Shown here one piece after another: positions 25,576 through 36,300 of a stretch of 64,000 nt of DNA. How positions within the stretch are numbered: position 1 is the stretch's first letter; every line of letters starts with the position of its first letter. Origin of the DNA: an uncultured Bacteroidia bacterium (GTDB taxonomy: Bacteria > Bacteroidota > Bacteroidia > NS11-12g > UBA955); contig CALSPH010000001.1 of NCBI GenBank assembly GCA_943788195.1, forward strand, positions 433,673 to 497,672. The letters are read 5' to 3'. Below the pieces are notes generated by a model that did not search any database, was not told the DNA's origin, and saw only the letters and a list, made by a program, of their open reading frames with translations. The translations under genes and the position numbers were made by a program.

Positions 25576-26700
25576 CTACAAAAATAAACCGATGTATCGT
25601 AAATGAAGGGAATAGCTTGGCTCCAATACATTTAAATTCAAATCATAATAAGGGTCAAAGCGAATATCAATCATTAACTTTTCATTTAACATTTGGTGAT
25701 AGTGGACTCGGGCAAAAAGCAATGACTTTTTCCGTGTTGGAAACCTGCGGTCAAAAGGATTAACGGCTTGATAGATTGCACCTCCAATGGATGATTGCCA
25801 TTCTGTTCCTTCCCAATAATTCAGCATAAAATCCCATTTTTTATTTGGGCTGAATTGAACGTTGTGATAATGCCCGAAACCATCTAAAAAACTTAAACTG
25901 GGAGAAATGCTCAGATCTCTATAGTCCAATAAATAACTAGAAACTTTCCACTTAAGTAAATTATTTACAGTAAAACGATATTCCATTCCAATTGCAGAAT
26001 TGACTACGGTTCTTAATGGCAAAGAACTTGCGCCATTGCTTGGTCCACTATGCTTATAAAGTAATTGAATATTTGGGGATAAATTGGAGGTTCTTGATCC
26101 TTGATCGGCTGGAAGGGTCTTGTTAGATAATTGATAACGATGGTTGAGGTTAAGTCCAACAGTGAAACTTTCTAATCGGGCAATATCTCTATTGGTATTT
26201 TCTTCCCAATCTATCCATGCATCCATGAAATAATTTTCACCTTGATTTATATATTGAAATCCATTTTCATTCCGGTCGGTGTAATTCCGTTCGATCTGAT
26301 ATAAAGGTTCAATAAGTTGATGATGGGAAGCACCTTTCAAAGTGCCTGCAATAAACGTAGCGCTTTTATGATGATATTGGAGAGAAGCAATTGGATTAAC
26401 CTTGGAAAACCCGTTATGTGAACCGTAGTTTTGGGTAGCTAAAGCACCTAAATGGAGCTCGGCCTTTTCAGATATTTTTACGAAAGCTAAGCCTTGAAGC
26501 TGATACCCGATATATGTTTGTCCATCTTGGCTTGCTTCAAAGTATTCATTATTTCTAAAAAAGGGGCTGAATTCTAGACCGAGTCTATTTTTTTTATGAA
26601 TGCTGTAAAAAGAAGAGTCTTGAAATATTTGGTTTTCGAGTTGTCCAACAAGATGCAGTGAGAAAAGAAATCCAAACAAACTGAACAAAATCTGTTTCAT
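25576..26700 (-). CDS. Outer-membrane beta-barrel protein of unknown function
   Basis: The protein (374 residues) has a signal peptide (MKQILFSLFGFLFSLHLVGQ) and alternating hydrophobic/polar strands ending in an aromatic residue near the C-terminus (YSLHLRYIGLFL), typical of an outer-membrane barrel. Phrases such as FVKISEKAELHLGALATQNYG and MLNYWEGTEWQSSIGGAIYQ look like porin or capsule-assembly barrels, but no family can be named. The ATG at 26700 is chosen for the signal peptide. It is divergent from the nucleotidyltransferase. Confidence 0.65.
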   Translation of the reverse strand: MKQILFSLFGFLFSLHLVGQLENQIFQDSSFYSIHKKNRLGLEFSPFFRNNEYFEASQDGQTYIGYQLQGLAFVKISEKAELHLGALATQNYGSHNGFSKVNPIASLQYHHKSATFIAGTLKGASHHQLIEPLYQIERNYTDRNENGFQYINQGENYFMDAWIDWEENTNRDIARLESFTVGLNLNHRYQLSNKTLPADQGSRTSNLSPNIQLLYKHSGPSNGASSLPLRTVVNSAIGMEYRFTVNNLLKWKVSSYLLDYRDLSISPSLSFLDGFGHYHNVQFSPNKKWDFMLNYWEGTEWQSSIGGAIYQAVNPFDRRFPTRKKSLLFARVHYHQMLNEKLMIDIRFDPYYDLNLNVLEPSYSLHLRYIGLFL

Positions 26701-26759
26701 TGGCAGCAAATATCGCTATTTCTTAACATAATCACTTTAAAAGGCAATAAACAAACACT

Positions 26760-26767
26760 TACCTTTG
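26760..26767 (+). promoter_or_regulatory. -7 box of the nucleotidyltransferase gene
   Basis: TACCTTTG is a perfect TAnnTTTG and ends seven bases before the ATG at 26775, so transcription would begin at or next to the start codon. No exact TTG is found 17-23 bases upstream. Confidence 0.5.
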
Positions 26768-26774
26768 TAGGATA

Positions 26775-27788
26775 ATGAGCACAGCAACTACAAAGGCAAT
26801 TATACCAGTTGCAGGAATTGGTACCCGTTTAAGACCCCATACCCATACTGTCCCAAAATCATTGATACCGGTTGCTGGTCAACCTATATTGGGTCATATT
26901 ATGGACAAAATAACGGATGCAGGTGTAAATGATTTCGTTTTTGTAATTGGATATTTGGGTGACAAAATTGAAGAATTCGTGACTCAAAACTATCCGGATA
27001 TAAACGCAGAATTCGTTATTCAAACCATCGGGAAAGGGGTAGGTCATGCCATTTGGCTTACCAAAGAACATTGGTCAGATGAAGATAATTTATTGATTGT
27101 TTTTGGAGATACTATAGTAGAAATGGACTTGGGATTAATGTTATCCGGAGAGCACAATTCTGTAGCTGTGATGAAGGTAGATGATCCGCGTGAATTTGGT
27201 GTTGCTGAGATCGCCAAGGATAATCACGTTGTGAAAATGGTCGAAAAGCCTACCATGCCAAAATCAAACTTGGCCTTGGTTGGGGTTAATTTCATAAAAA
27301 ACACGCGATTGTTTCATAAGTGCTTGGGACATATTATTGAGAATGACATTAAAACGAAGAATGAATTTCACCTTACAGATGCCTTAATGGCAATGATTGA
27401 ACAGGGGGATACATTTCATTATATTGAAGTGGATAATTGGTTCGATTGCGGAAAGAAAGACATCATACTTGAAACCAATCGTACACTATTGCAGCACAAC
27501 CAATACGTAAAGGAAAAGAACAAAAAGAATATCATCAACTCAATTATTGTTGAGCCGGTATTCATTGCTCAAACAGCTAAGATTAGTAATAGTATAATTG
27601 GCCCACATGTTTCGATTGGAGAAGGTTCAATTGTTGAACATTCAATTCTTACAGATAGTATCATTGGACCTAATTCACATATTGATTATGTGGTACTGCA
27701 AGATTCATTAATTGGGAATGATGCAAGTTTAAAAGGGTTCAAACAAAGCTTAAATCTAGGCGACAGCGCAGAAGTAAATTTTAATTAA
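26775..27788 (+). CDS. Sugar-1-phosphate nucleotidyltransferase
   Basis: This 337-residue protein has the N-terminal nucleotidyltransferase domain (IIPVAGIGTRLRPHTHTVPK with the G-x-G-T-R-L-R-P signature and the catalytic Lys) and a C-terminal left-handed beta-helix (repeats such as SIIGPHVSIGEGSIVEHSIL). It makes an NDP-sugar from sugar-1-phosphate, probably for polysaccharide or nucleotide-sugar supply. Whether it uses glucose, and dTTP or UTP, cannot be read. It overlaps the next gene tail to tail by eight bases. Confidence 0.88.
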   Translation: MSTATTKAIIPVAGIGTRLRPHTHTVPKSLIPVAGQPILGHIMDKITDAGVNDFVFVIGYLGDKIEEFVTQNYPDINAEFVIQTIGKGVGHAIWLTKEHWSDEDNLLIVFGDTIVEMDLGLMLSGEHNSVAVMKVDDPREFGVAEIAKDNHVVKMVEKPTMPKSNLALVGVNFIKNTRLFHKCLGHIIENDIKTKNEFHLTDALMAMIEQGDTFHYIEVDNWFDCGKKDIILETNRTLLQHNQYVKEKNKKNIINSIIVEPVFIAQTAKISNSIIGPHVSIGEGSIVEHSILTDSIIGPNSHIDYVVLQDSLIGNDASLKGFKQSLNLGDSAEVNFN

Positions 27789-29160
27789 GAATAAACGTAC
27801 TATCAATTGGAAAGTATGTTGTTGAATCCGCAAATTGGAAATAGGTGCGGTTCATTTGATTTACAGGTTTGGGAAGGTCAAAAACATGAATAAAGTCTTT
27901 TTGATCAGGTGTCCCTGTGTTTCCCGATTTCAATTTGCTGAGTGTAATGCTTTTATCCAAATGCCATCTTGATAGAATAGCGCTTTCATAGGGCAAAGCC
28001 CAAGAACCGAGCATACTGGATGGATCTATTTGAGATTCTTTAATATATAATTTATCTCCATTGTATGATAAAGCATCAAGTTGAGACACTAAACGTTCAT
28101 TTCGGGTAGTATACTTTTCACTTGCATGGTTAATGGTATAAAAGCTAGCAAAAAGCACCAAAGGAATTAGAACATTTAAGAACAATTTATTCATCCATTG
28201 ATCATAAACAAAGACCATTGGATAAAGGCAGGTGAAACTCAAAATATACAAGGTCTTTTGCATCATCATATGGCTTTCACCTTGTGCATTCAGAATAGAG
28301 AGAATGAAATAAACACCCACTATACTTAGTAGGTAAATACCCAGTTCCTTTCGCAAGTTTTGGCGGTATAAATAGGTTGAAACAAGGTAAGTGAGAATAA
28401 TGATTAATTTATAGTACTTACCGATATGCCCAATCATATATTGATGTAGGAAAGAACTGCTAAACACGGTCCAATTGCCCAAAGATTTGTAAAACTCCGT
28501 TTCATAAGATGAGCTGCCGAAGAAAGAACTTTTGATGAAATAGAGAATCCCAATGGCCACAAAATGTTGCCAAAACACTTGTTTCTTAAACATCCAGTAA
28601 AACATCAATACTACCCCAAAATAGAGAATAAATACAGGGTGGCTAAATACCCCCAAACTAAATACGAGTAGGGTAAATACGAGTTTTTTTGAATTACTTA
28701 AGGAATCCGTAAGTAGAATACCTGCATACAAAACACCCATGCCTAATGCGAGTTTCGTTTCAGTAACCATATCAAAAAATGATTCGTGCATGGCTAGCAG
28801 CAAGCAGGCAAGGTATACAATTCCAAGGGCTCTTTGTCCCAGTTTATGCTTTACAATCCAATATACGATGAAATGAAAGAGTAGGTATCCAAAACTGAGA
28901 AGTACGGCAATAAATTGGATGTCTAATCCTAATTTTATACCTATGATCGCAGGTATCTGAGGGATGATAGCCGCATATCTATAATGCTCGATTCTAAAAG
29001 AGGAGGAGTCCAACATGTTAAATAATAGATAAGCATTATCTAAGTATGTGGTTCTTTCTTGATAGAAAACAAAACCCAGAGCCAAAAAGCAGCAAAAAAT
29101 GAAATCATAGATGTCATATTTTCCATATTTCTGACTAAAGTTTGTAATGGTTGCAAACAT
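27781..29160 (-). CDS. Polytopic membrane protein, EpsG/glycosyltransferase-like
   Basis: This 459-residue protein has about ten membrane spans in its first 370 residues (for example FVVLLSFGYLL-like and IGIVYLACLLLAM segments) and a soluble C-terminal tail of about 90 residues. The pattern, with a large loop after the first span, resembles membrane sugar transferases or polysaccharide polymerases, but no signature motif is visible. The ATG at 29160 is chosen because a perfect -7 box ends six bases upstream; the TTG at 29229 would lie upstream of that box. It may serve polysaccharide assembly with its nucleotidyltransferase neighbour. Confidence 0.55.
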   Translation of the reverse strand: MFATITNFSQKYGKYDIYDFIFCCFLALGFVFYQERTTYLDNAYLLFNMLDSSSFRIEHYRYAAIIPQIPAIIGIKLGLDIQFIAVLLSFGYLLFHFIVYWIVKHKLGQRALGIVYLACLLLAMHESFFDMVTETKLALGMGVLYAGILLTDSLSNSKKLVFTLLVFSLGVFSHPVFILYFGVVLMFYWMFKKQVFWQHFVAIGILYFIKSSFFGSSSYETEFYKSLGNWTVFSSSFLHQYMIGHIGKYYKLIIILTYLVSTYLYRQNLRKELGIYLLSIVGVYFILSILNAQGESHMMMQKTLYILSFTCLYPMVFVYDQWMNKLFLNVLIPLVLFASFYTINHASEKYTTRNERLVSQLDALSYNGDKLYIKESQIDPSSMLGSWALPYESAILSRWHLDKSITLSKLKSGNTGTPDQKDFIHVFDLPKPVNQMNRTYFQFADSTTYFPIDSTFILN

Positions 29161-29166
29161 GAACGG

Positions 29167-29174
29167 CAAAAGTA
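29167..29174 (-). promoter_or_regulatory. -7 box of the membrane protein gene
   Basis: On the minus strand the bases read TACTTTTG, a perfect TAnnTTTG, ending six bases before the ATG at 29160. This supports that start over the TTG further upstream and implies a leaderless transcript. Confidence 0.5.
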
Positions 29175-29355
29175 CTGGATTTCGTTTAATTCTATGCCCA
29201 GGTTTTATTTTAGGTCTATAAAGATGCAAGAAGACTTGATTTATCCATTTTAGAGGTCGTTTACCAAACGGAATTAGCTCTTCACAAAATGCATTTTGCG
29301 AAAAATCATATGCGGTTAAGCTTTGTAACCAAACAAAGGCTTAACAAGCAAACAA

Positions 29356-30120
29356 GTGCTAACTTTAATTATACTTTTAACAATAATTGCTTCCGGTTAT
29401 GTGATGCATAAATTATTGATAAGAAGCGCACGCAAAAGAACAGAACTTCAATTGCAGTTGGTTCAATCGCAATTATCTAGCATTAAATCACAGATGAATC
29501 CTCATTTTATTTTTAATTGTATCTACTCGATTTATCATTTAGTTCTAGAAGAAAAATTTAAAGAAACCAACATATACATTGGTAAATTTGGCAATATCCT
29601 TCGATCGATTTTAGAGCATAGTGAGGTGGATCAGATTCCACTTACCCAAGAAATACGAATTTTGGAAGACTATCTTGATTTAGAAAAGTTACGATTTAAA
29701 TCAGATTTTATTTATCGTATCATTATAGACATCAGTAATGAAGACAAAGAAAGGATTAGTTTGCCTCCTATGCTTATTCAACCATTTGTGGAGAATGCGA
29801 TTAAACATGGCTTAATAAACAAAGCAGGGATGAAGAACCTTACCATTCATTTTAAGATTACAGGATCATTTATTTCCGTGCGCATTGAGGATAATGGTGT
29901 TGGAAGATTAAGCACTCAACACAATAAAGCACAAGAACATTGTTCATTCTCAACCAAGGCAATTGAAAAAAGAATAAAGCTCTTGAACAGTACTTGTCAG
30001 GAAAGAATAAGTGCCATGACTTCTGATTTAATGAATAGTAAGAGCGAATCAGGAACCAAAGTACTTATCATGATTCCTCTGAATCAATCCTTGGTTTATG
30101 AAAAAAGAGAAATTCAATAG
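29356..30120 (+). CDS. LytS-type sensor histidine kinase, short and unpaired
   Basis: This 254-residue protein has one membrane span at its start (LTLIILLTIIASGYVMHKLL), then the His_kinase domain with the phospho-accepting His in MNPHFIFNCIYSIYHL and the ATP-binding motifs PPMLIQPFVENAIKHGL and DNGVGRL. Such kinases normally have a longer sensor part and sit next to a LytTR response regulator; neither is present here. The start is a GTG at 29356, with a stop codon 27 bases upstream in frame, so the short N-terminus is real in this sequence. The partner regulator may be elsewhere. Confidence 0.85.
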   Translation: MLTLIILLTIIASGYVMHKLLIRSARKRTELQLQLVQSQLSSIKSQMNPHFIFNCIYSIYHLVLEEKFKETNIYIGKFGNILRSILEHSEVDQIPLTQEIRILEDYLDLEKLRFKSDFIYRIIIDISNEDKERISLPPMLIQPFVENAIKHGLINKAGMKNLTIHFKITGSFISVRIEDNGVGRLSTQHNKAQEHCSFSTKAIEKRIKLLNSTCQERISAMTSDLMNSKSESGTKVLIMIPLNQSLVYEKREIQ

Positions 30121-30127
30121 AACATGC

Positions 30128-30155
30128 AAAAGCCCGTGAGGGGACACAGGCTTTT
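30128..30155 (+). terminator. Hairpin after the histidine kinase
   Basis: AAAAGCC and GTG pair with CAC and GGCTTTT around a six-base loop, with one C-A mismatch. The T tract is only four long, so it is a weak terminator. It lies eight bases after the kinase stop. Confidence 0.5.
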
Positions 30156-30192
30156 CCCAAATATGGGCTTGCATTATATGAGATTGTTGTTA

Positions 30193-32652
30193 TTATCTCA
30201 GTAAGGTCACTGTTCCTTTTTTGTTGAAGTATGTTCCATCAGCAAATTTTCCTGATATGGTCCATACAAATACGTTTTCTGCAACTTTATCTTGTCTAAT
30301 GGTGCCATCCCAACCTGCTTTTTTATCGCGAGTTTCGAAAATCTTTTCTCCCCAACGGTCAAATATTCTAAAGGTATAGTCGGTTTCATTAACACCTAGC
30401 ATTACGGGTTTGAATACATCATTGATATTGTCACGGTTGGGGGTGAATCCTGTTGGCACATAAATATGTCCTTGTTCAAGCACTATTAATAATAGTGGTT
30501 TAGTTAAAGAGTCATGGCATAGGTTTGTGTTTGTTGCCATTAAGGTTACATCGTAATTTCCAACTTCATTGATAATGAATGAAGGATTTTTGAGTGTTGA
30601 TGTTCCAACCAATTGTTGATTGTCAGATTTGTTTAACTCCCATGAGTAGGTATTTGCATTAATACTTTGGTTGTCCATGTCAAATCGTGCATTAGGCAAG
30701 TGAGCAGTATCTGGTGTTGCATAGAAGTAAACTCGCGGTGTTTTTTTAACTTCGATAATATTACTTTTCACAATTTTACTTGACCCTCCTGGACCTTCTA
30801 CGATTAAAGTTACCGTGTAAAAGCCCTCATTTTGATATACATGAAAAGGATTTGCTTGTTTGGAACTGTTTCCATCTCCGAAATGCCATGTAAATTTCTC
30901 AGCATATTGTGTTTTCTCATTAAACTGCACTCCAAGGGGCGCGCATCCAACGGCTCCACCTGGATCAAAGTTTGCTATTGGTAAGCTTGGGTCAACTATA
31001 ATTTGTTTTATTATTACATCTTGACAGCTGTTGTTTTTGGCCAAAAGTCTTACCTTAAAGGCTCCTGTGTCTGCATAAACGTGAACAGGATTAATAGCTG
31101 GACTTGTTGGTGTTCCGTCTCCAAAGTCCCATTCAAATTGAGTTGGAGCACTGTATATAGATAAGTTGTTGAAAGTTGCTTTTGCATCGGGAAGTTTTAA
31201 TTGCCCAGGGTTCATAACAAATTCAGCAATTGGCGTCTCTCTGGCAACAAAGTTATTATTACCATACTTGATTGATCTGCATCCATTTACATCGAAAGCG
31301 GTTAATTTAACCGAATATGTCCCAGGCTTATTATAAATATAACTTGGGTTTTTATCTCCTGACCCACCACCATCTCCAAATTCCCATACATAATTAGTTG
31401 CGTTTCTGGATTTATTTGTAAAATCTGCTGCAGCTGGTACACATGCACTGTTAGGTGTTTGGTCAAAATCAGCAATTACCTTTGCATTTAATGCAACAGT
31501 TTTAAAGAGGCTATCACTACAACCTTTCGAGCTGATAGCGGTTATCTTAACGTTGAAAGAAGTGTCTGTATATGTAGATTGAGGGAAGTAATGTGTAAAG
31601 GGCTGAGCAGATTGTGCGCTCGTTTGGCTTGGGCTTCCATCATTAAATTCCCAATTGATTGTATTGATGCTACTTCCATTAGAAATGAATCCGAAATTAC
31701 CACTATCGCAAATGTTTGTTCTGGTAGCTTGAACTGAAAAGAATGGTTTTGGGAAAACTGTAACGGTTGTTGTATCGATAGCATTACAGCCAGCACTTGC
31801 AAAAGTCTCTAGAGTTACTAAGTAACTTTTTGAAGCGGGTGTGTTATTAGTATAAGTAAAGTTTGGGTTTTTAACTGTTGAGGTTGAACCTTCACCAAAA
31901 TTCCATTTTTGACTTGTACTATTTGTAGATGCATTTGTAAACTGAACACTTGGTTTAGGATACACGGTAACATCTAAGTCAACAGTATCTTTGCAGTTTG
32001 CCCAGTTGGTAGTGATCAACGAAATGTTATATTGAGTATCTTTAACTAATGAGGCTTGGTACAACGCGGTTGGCTCAAACAGGCTACTAGAGTTGGTGTT
32101 GCCAAGATTCCAATTGTAGCTAACGGCTCCTTGAGAGGTATTAGTAATGTTAGTTTCAAAAGGGGCACAGTTTGAAGTGTCTGATAAACTGAATGAGGCA
32201 ATAGGTTTATTGGGTGTGAAAATAGTTTTTGAAATACTATCTGGATAGCAGAACCCAGCATTTTTTGTTTTAAGCTTGATTGTTATCAATGTACTATCTT
32301 GGGTTTCTACGTAAGTATTGTAAGTACTGGATGTGCTCACGAGACTGTCATTAATGTACCACCAGTAATCCGTAGAATATTTAGAATTATCAGTTATGTT
32401 AAAAGTCGCAGGTGCACAAGAGTAGGTTTTATCTAATGTAAAACCTGCTAATGCACCGGGTTTTACATTTAAGCTAAAAGTGTCTTTTGTTGGGCAACCC
32501 CCTGGCCCTTTGCCAGTTGTTATAATCTGCTTAGTTCCGCTGGTAAGGTAAGAGTGTTTAAAAGTTCCTGCATTTGCATGACTGCTTGAATTTCCATCTC
32601 CCCAGTCTATTACATATGTACTGGCAAGATCTGCTGTAACTGCAAGGCTCTT
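30193..32652 (-). pseudogene. PKD-repeat protein with type B C-terminal domain, lacking its N-terminus
   Basis: The open frame encodes about 819 residues with at least six PKD-type domains (DWGDGN, KWNFGEGS, WEFGDGGG, WDFGDGTP, WHFGDGNS) and the type B sorting domain at the end (VPTGFTPNRDNINDVFKPV, then FDRWGEKIFET). There is no signal peptide and no start codon before the GTG at 32340; the frame begins right after a stop at 32653-32655, 12 bases past the end of the flavin reductase gene and in its frame. Translation from 32340 would give an unexported 715-residue protein. The 5' part was probably lost by deletion, or by collapse of repeats in assembly. Confidence 0.75.
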
Positions 32653-32667
32653 TTAGTCGCGATAGCA

Positions 32668-33369
32668 TTAGTTATAGGATTCAATAAAATACTGTTTGCG
32701 ATTATAGCCTAATGTTTTTAGATTTTTACGCGTTTCTGAGATCATTTCTTTCCAACCGCAAATATAAAAGTGCGCATTTGGTCCGTTATGATAGCGTTTA
32801 AGATATACCTGATGCACATGTCCTATAAGTCCGTTCCAGCTTTCTCTACTTAAAACAGGGAAATAGTTAAATTGCTTTTTGTTTTTCGCTAGGTTCTTCC
32901 AATGCGCATGATATAGAATATCTTCTTGAATCCGATTACCGTAAATTAAATCGATTATGACTTCTGGATAATTGGCGATTATATGATTAATCATAGGTAT
33001 AAAAGGTGCAATGCCCGTTCCTGTAGCGATAAAACAAACTTTTTGCTCAATAGGTTTTTTAAGGATAAAATCACCCTTAGCCTCTGTAATTTCTAAGGCA
33101 TCACCAATGTTCATATTCCACAGAAGGGCTGTGGCTTCTCCTTCTTCTTTTAAAGAAATACAGAATTCAATTGTATTACGCGCAATTCCCGCTATGCTAT
33201 AGCTACGATAAGGCATTGTTCCGGGCAAATCGGGAAAATGAATTATAGCGAATTGACCAGGCACAAAGGAATAATATTTTGCAATATCGTCTGGTTGCCA
33301 AAAGAATCGTTTCACCCTTGGTGTTTGGTTAATAATGTTCACAATTTTCCCAGGAATATATTGATGCAT
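32668..33369 (-). CDS. Ferredoxin/flavodoxin-NADP reductase family protein
   Basis: This 233-residue protein has the FNR two-domain layout: the FAD-binding RSYSIAG motif near residue 62, then the NAD(P) domain with ATGTGIAPFIPMINH and the C-terminal HFYICGWKEMISETRKNL. It moves electrons between NAD(P)H and a ferredoxin, flavodoxin or other carrier. The ATG at 33369 (MHQYIPGK) is chosen as family-like; the longer frame runs into tamB. It starts one base after the tamB stop, so the two are co-transcribed. Confidence 0.85.
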   Translation of the reverse strand: MHQYIPGKIVNIINQTPRVKRFFWQPDDIAKYYSFVPGQFAIIHFPDLPGTMPYRSYSIAGIARNTIEFCISLKEEGEATALLWNMNIGDALEITEAKGDFILKKPIEQKVCFIATGTGIAPFIPMINHIIANYPEVIIDLIYGNRIQEDILYHAHWKNLAKNKKQFNYFPVLSRESWNGLIGHVHQVYLKRYHNGPNAHFYICGWKEMISETRKNLKTLGYNRKQYFIESYN

Positions 33370-33370
33370 A

Positions 33371-36300
33371 TTACTTTTTCTTAAATATAGTTTCAAACTC
33401 CCTCCTAAAAAATACACCTACCGTACCTCTTTTGACCGAACCCAGTCCTTGCTGGTTGGTATTAGAGAATAAGGTAGAGTAGTAAAATGGAGTAAAGTTT
33501 GTCCTTAGTTTAAGGTTACCATCTCGGGTAATATTATACTCTAAACTAACATTGGTAGCATTGGACCCCACCTTATTCCCATATGCTCCTTTAAGCGTTA
33601 ACCTTTCATTAAAGAAACTCTTTTCAGCTCTAACCACAAGTTCCCGTTGATCGGCTGTGTCTTTTCCAAGGTCAAAGGAAATGTTATCTATTAAGCCCAC
33701 ACCAAGGTCACTAAACCAATTGTTAAGTTGTGCACTTAACATTTCACTAGCGCTTTGACCTGGAGCAGATGCAACTAATCCAATTCCATCAAAACTGATA
33801 GGCAAGAACTTATTGAATACCAATAGACTTAGAAATTGTTTATTTAATTCTTGTGGATCACTAATAAATTTATTCTTTAGTTGTGTTACTTCAACCGAAG
33901 ATCCCCCGCTATTATTTAAATTTGGAAACGCAATATCAAACTCAATTTTTGGCGTAAATAACAATCCCGATAGGTATATCTTACTATACACATCTACAGG
34001 CGTTTTTAACCGATCCGTTGCACGTTTGTAATCTGCTTCAGTACCATATTGACTTGGATCAACTAAAGGTGCCAGACTGGCCTTTTGCTTATAAATTGCA
34101 GTTAAGTTAATTTTTGCATTAAATGGATCTCCATCCCAAAAGATAGTACCTCCTTTTGCAATATCAAAAGGCTTGTTTACAAAGTTGAATGCGGTGAAAA
34201 GGTATTTTCCTTCTTCAACAGTTAAAGTTCCATACATGAAAAAATCGGCAGATTTGTTCACTTCAAATTTTAAAATACCGTTACCGGATCCTGTTAGAAC
34301 ATCGCCCACTTTACTGTCAAAAACCATTTCGGCAACCGCGTCTTTAGTTGCTTCCAGGTCAACAATAATTGAATTTATATTGGAAAAGGCCTTTTTAGCT
34401 CTGCGTTCGGAAAGGTTTTCTTCTTTTTTAAACTTAACATAGCTTAAGGAAGTTTGTGCTTCCTCATCTTCTAAGGGTAATGTGACCTTTGTCCCTTTTT
34501 CTGTTTTTACCTTTAAGTAGATGTCAATACCTTCAAGTGGGCCCGTGAAGGAAGCATTCCCACTTCCATAGCCTTTACCATAGAATAAGTCATTTTGCAT
34601 TTGATTGGTATTTAGCAATTGCATATTATTTATATCATCAATATGGATGTTAAATTTCCATTTGTCAAAATAGGAGTGTTTGATGTTACCCGTAATAAGA
34701 CCACTCTGGTTATTTTGGTCATATATGCGGGCAGGTTGTAAATCCACACTGTTCTTGAGTAAATCTATAGAAGCTTTTCTAACGAGATAAGTAGTATTTA
34801 GATAATCTACTTTAAAGGCAATGTCTTCTAAAGTTACTCTACCACTGATTTCAGGTTTATTAAATTTACCCTTCAATTTAAGGTTTTTCCCTTCGGCAAA
34901 ACCATCAATATCACTCAAAATGCCTTTAAGAAAATAGGAGGTTAGTTTAATGCTAGACTTAGGAAGCTCAAAGCCAATATTGTAGTTCTCATGGTTCGGA
35001 TTGATATCTATGGTGCCATTTATTTTGACACCAGTAAGTGGACCAGAAGTAATTTCCGTACCAGCGAGATTTAAAATTTCTCTCCCTTCGTTTCTGGCAT
35101 TTACAGCAATATCTCCTAAGGTGTCTTGATTCCATTTTGCCCCTTTGAAAGTGAAATCACCTTCAAGTAAAGGTGTTCTGTACAAGTTGCTTACCAGCAC
35201 ATTGCCATTTGCTATACCGCTAAGGGTATCATTCGTTAATATATTAAGGGCATACAATAATTTGCCCGGTTCAAAGTTATTGAAGGCAATGTTCATCTTA
35301 TCCTGAATGTTTTTACTCACACGCCCATTGAAGGTTAGTCTTTGGGTGGCATTTTCAATCACTAAGTTGGTTAAATCTAAAAATTTTGTGTGATATTTTA
35401 TAGTGCCATTTTCATTGATTACCCAATTTCTACCGTGGGTATTAAAACCACTTGAAAGAAAATTTAACGTTAAGGTATCTTTAGCAAAACTTAAGTTGCC
35501 ATTGATGGATGAATTGAATTTGAGTTCTTCTGAAGTTGCTTTCAGTCTAAACTTCATTAAATTGTCGAGTAAGTTGGCTTCAATGGCTAATTTATCACCC
35601 AATGCAATTGAATCATAACTGTTTGCTAAAGAACTCAATTTAAGGAATAGAGGCTGATTCAAAGGTTTATCTAAACTTAGATTCAAAGAATTAATTCTAT
35701 AGCGATATAATTCAATAAAGTTAGCCTTCAAACTAGCATTGAGCGTATTCAAATCTGAATTATATTTTCCACTTAATTGGATGGGCGAGAAAACAATATC
35801 ATTGGGTAAATAACTAAGCAGTAATTCGGGTTTCTTTATTTTTATTTCAAAGTCCATTACCTGGTTGGTTTTGAGGTTTTGGTATTTAAAATAATCTGGC
35901 GAAAGATTCCACAAAAAATTATTGATAGACAGGGGCAATCTTCCAATTGAAAAATCACCAATAATGCTAACATCTGCCACATCAGAGTGTAATGTGATAT
36001 TTCGATAATTGGACTCCTTCTCTGCCACAAGTTGGGTATTCTCGATGAGATATGTTTTACCTGATTTATTAATTACAAGCTGACTGATATCCAAATGGCC
36101 CACTAAATTATCAATAGAATTTCCTTTTAGATCGGAATTAATTTTACCCGAAACAGTACTTTGACCCGTATCTAGACCAAAGTAGGCTAAGTTAGCTTTG
36201 TTAATATCTGCATCTACATCAATGACTGGTTCACTGGTATTGAAATCAATTTTCCCAGTGAAGGACATATCTAAATTATTGTCTTTAACACTAGAATGGC

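Noticed and set aside
30193-32652. DNA tandem repeats in the PKD gene
   Set aside because: The repeats are visible only in protein; the DNA units differ, so no repeat feature is called.
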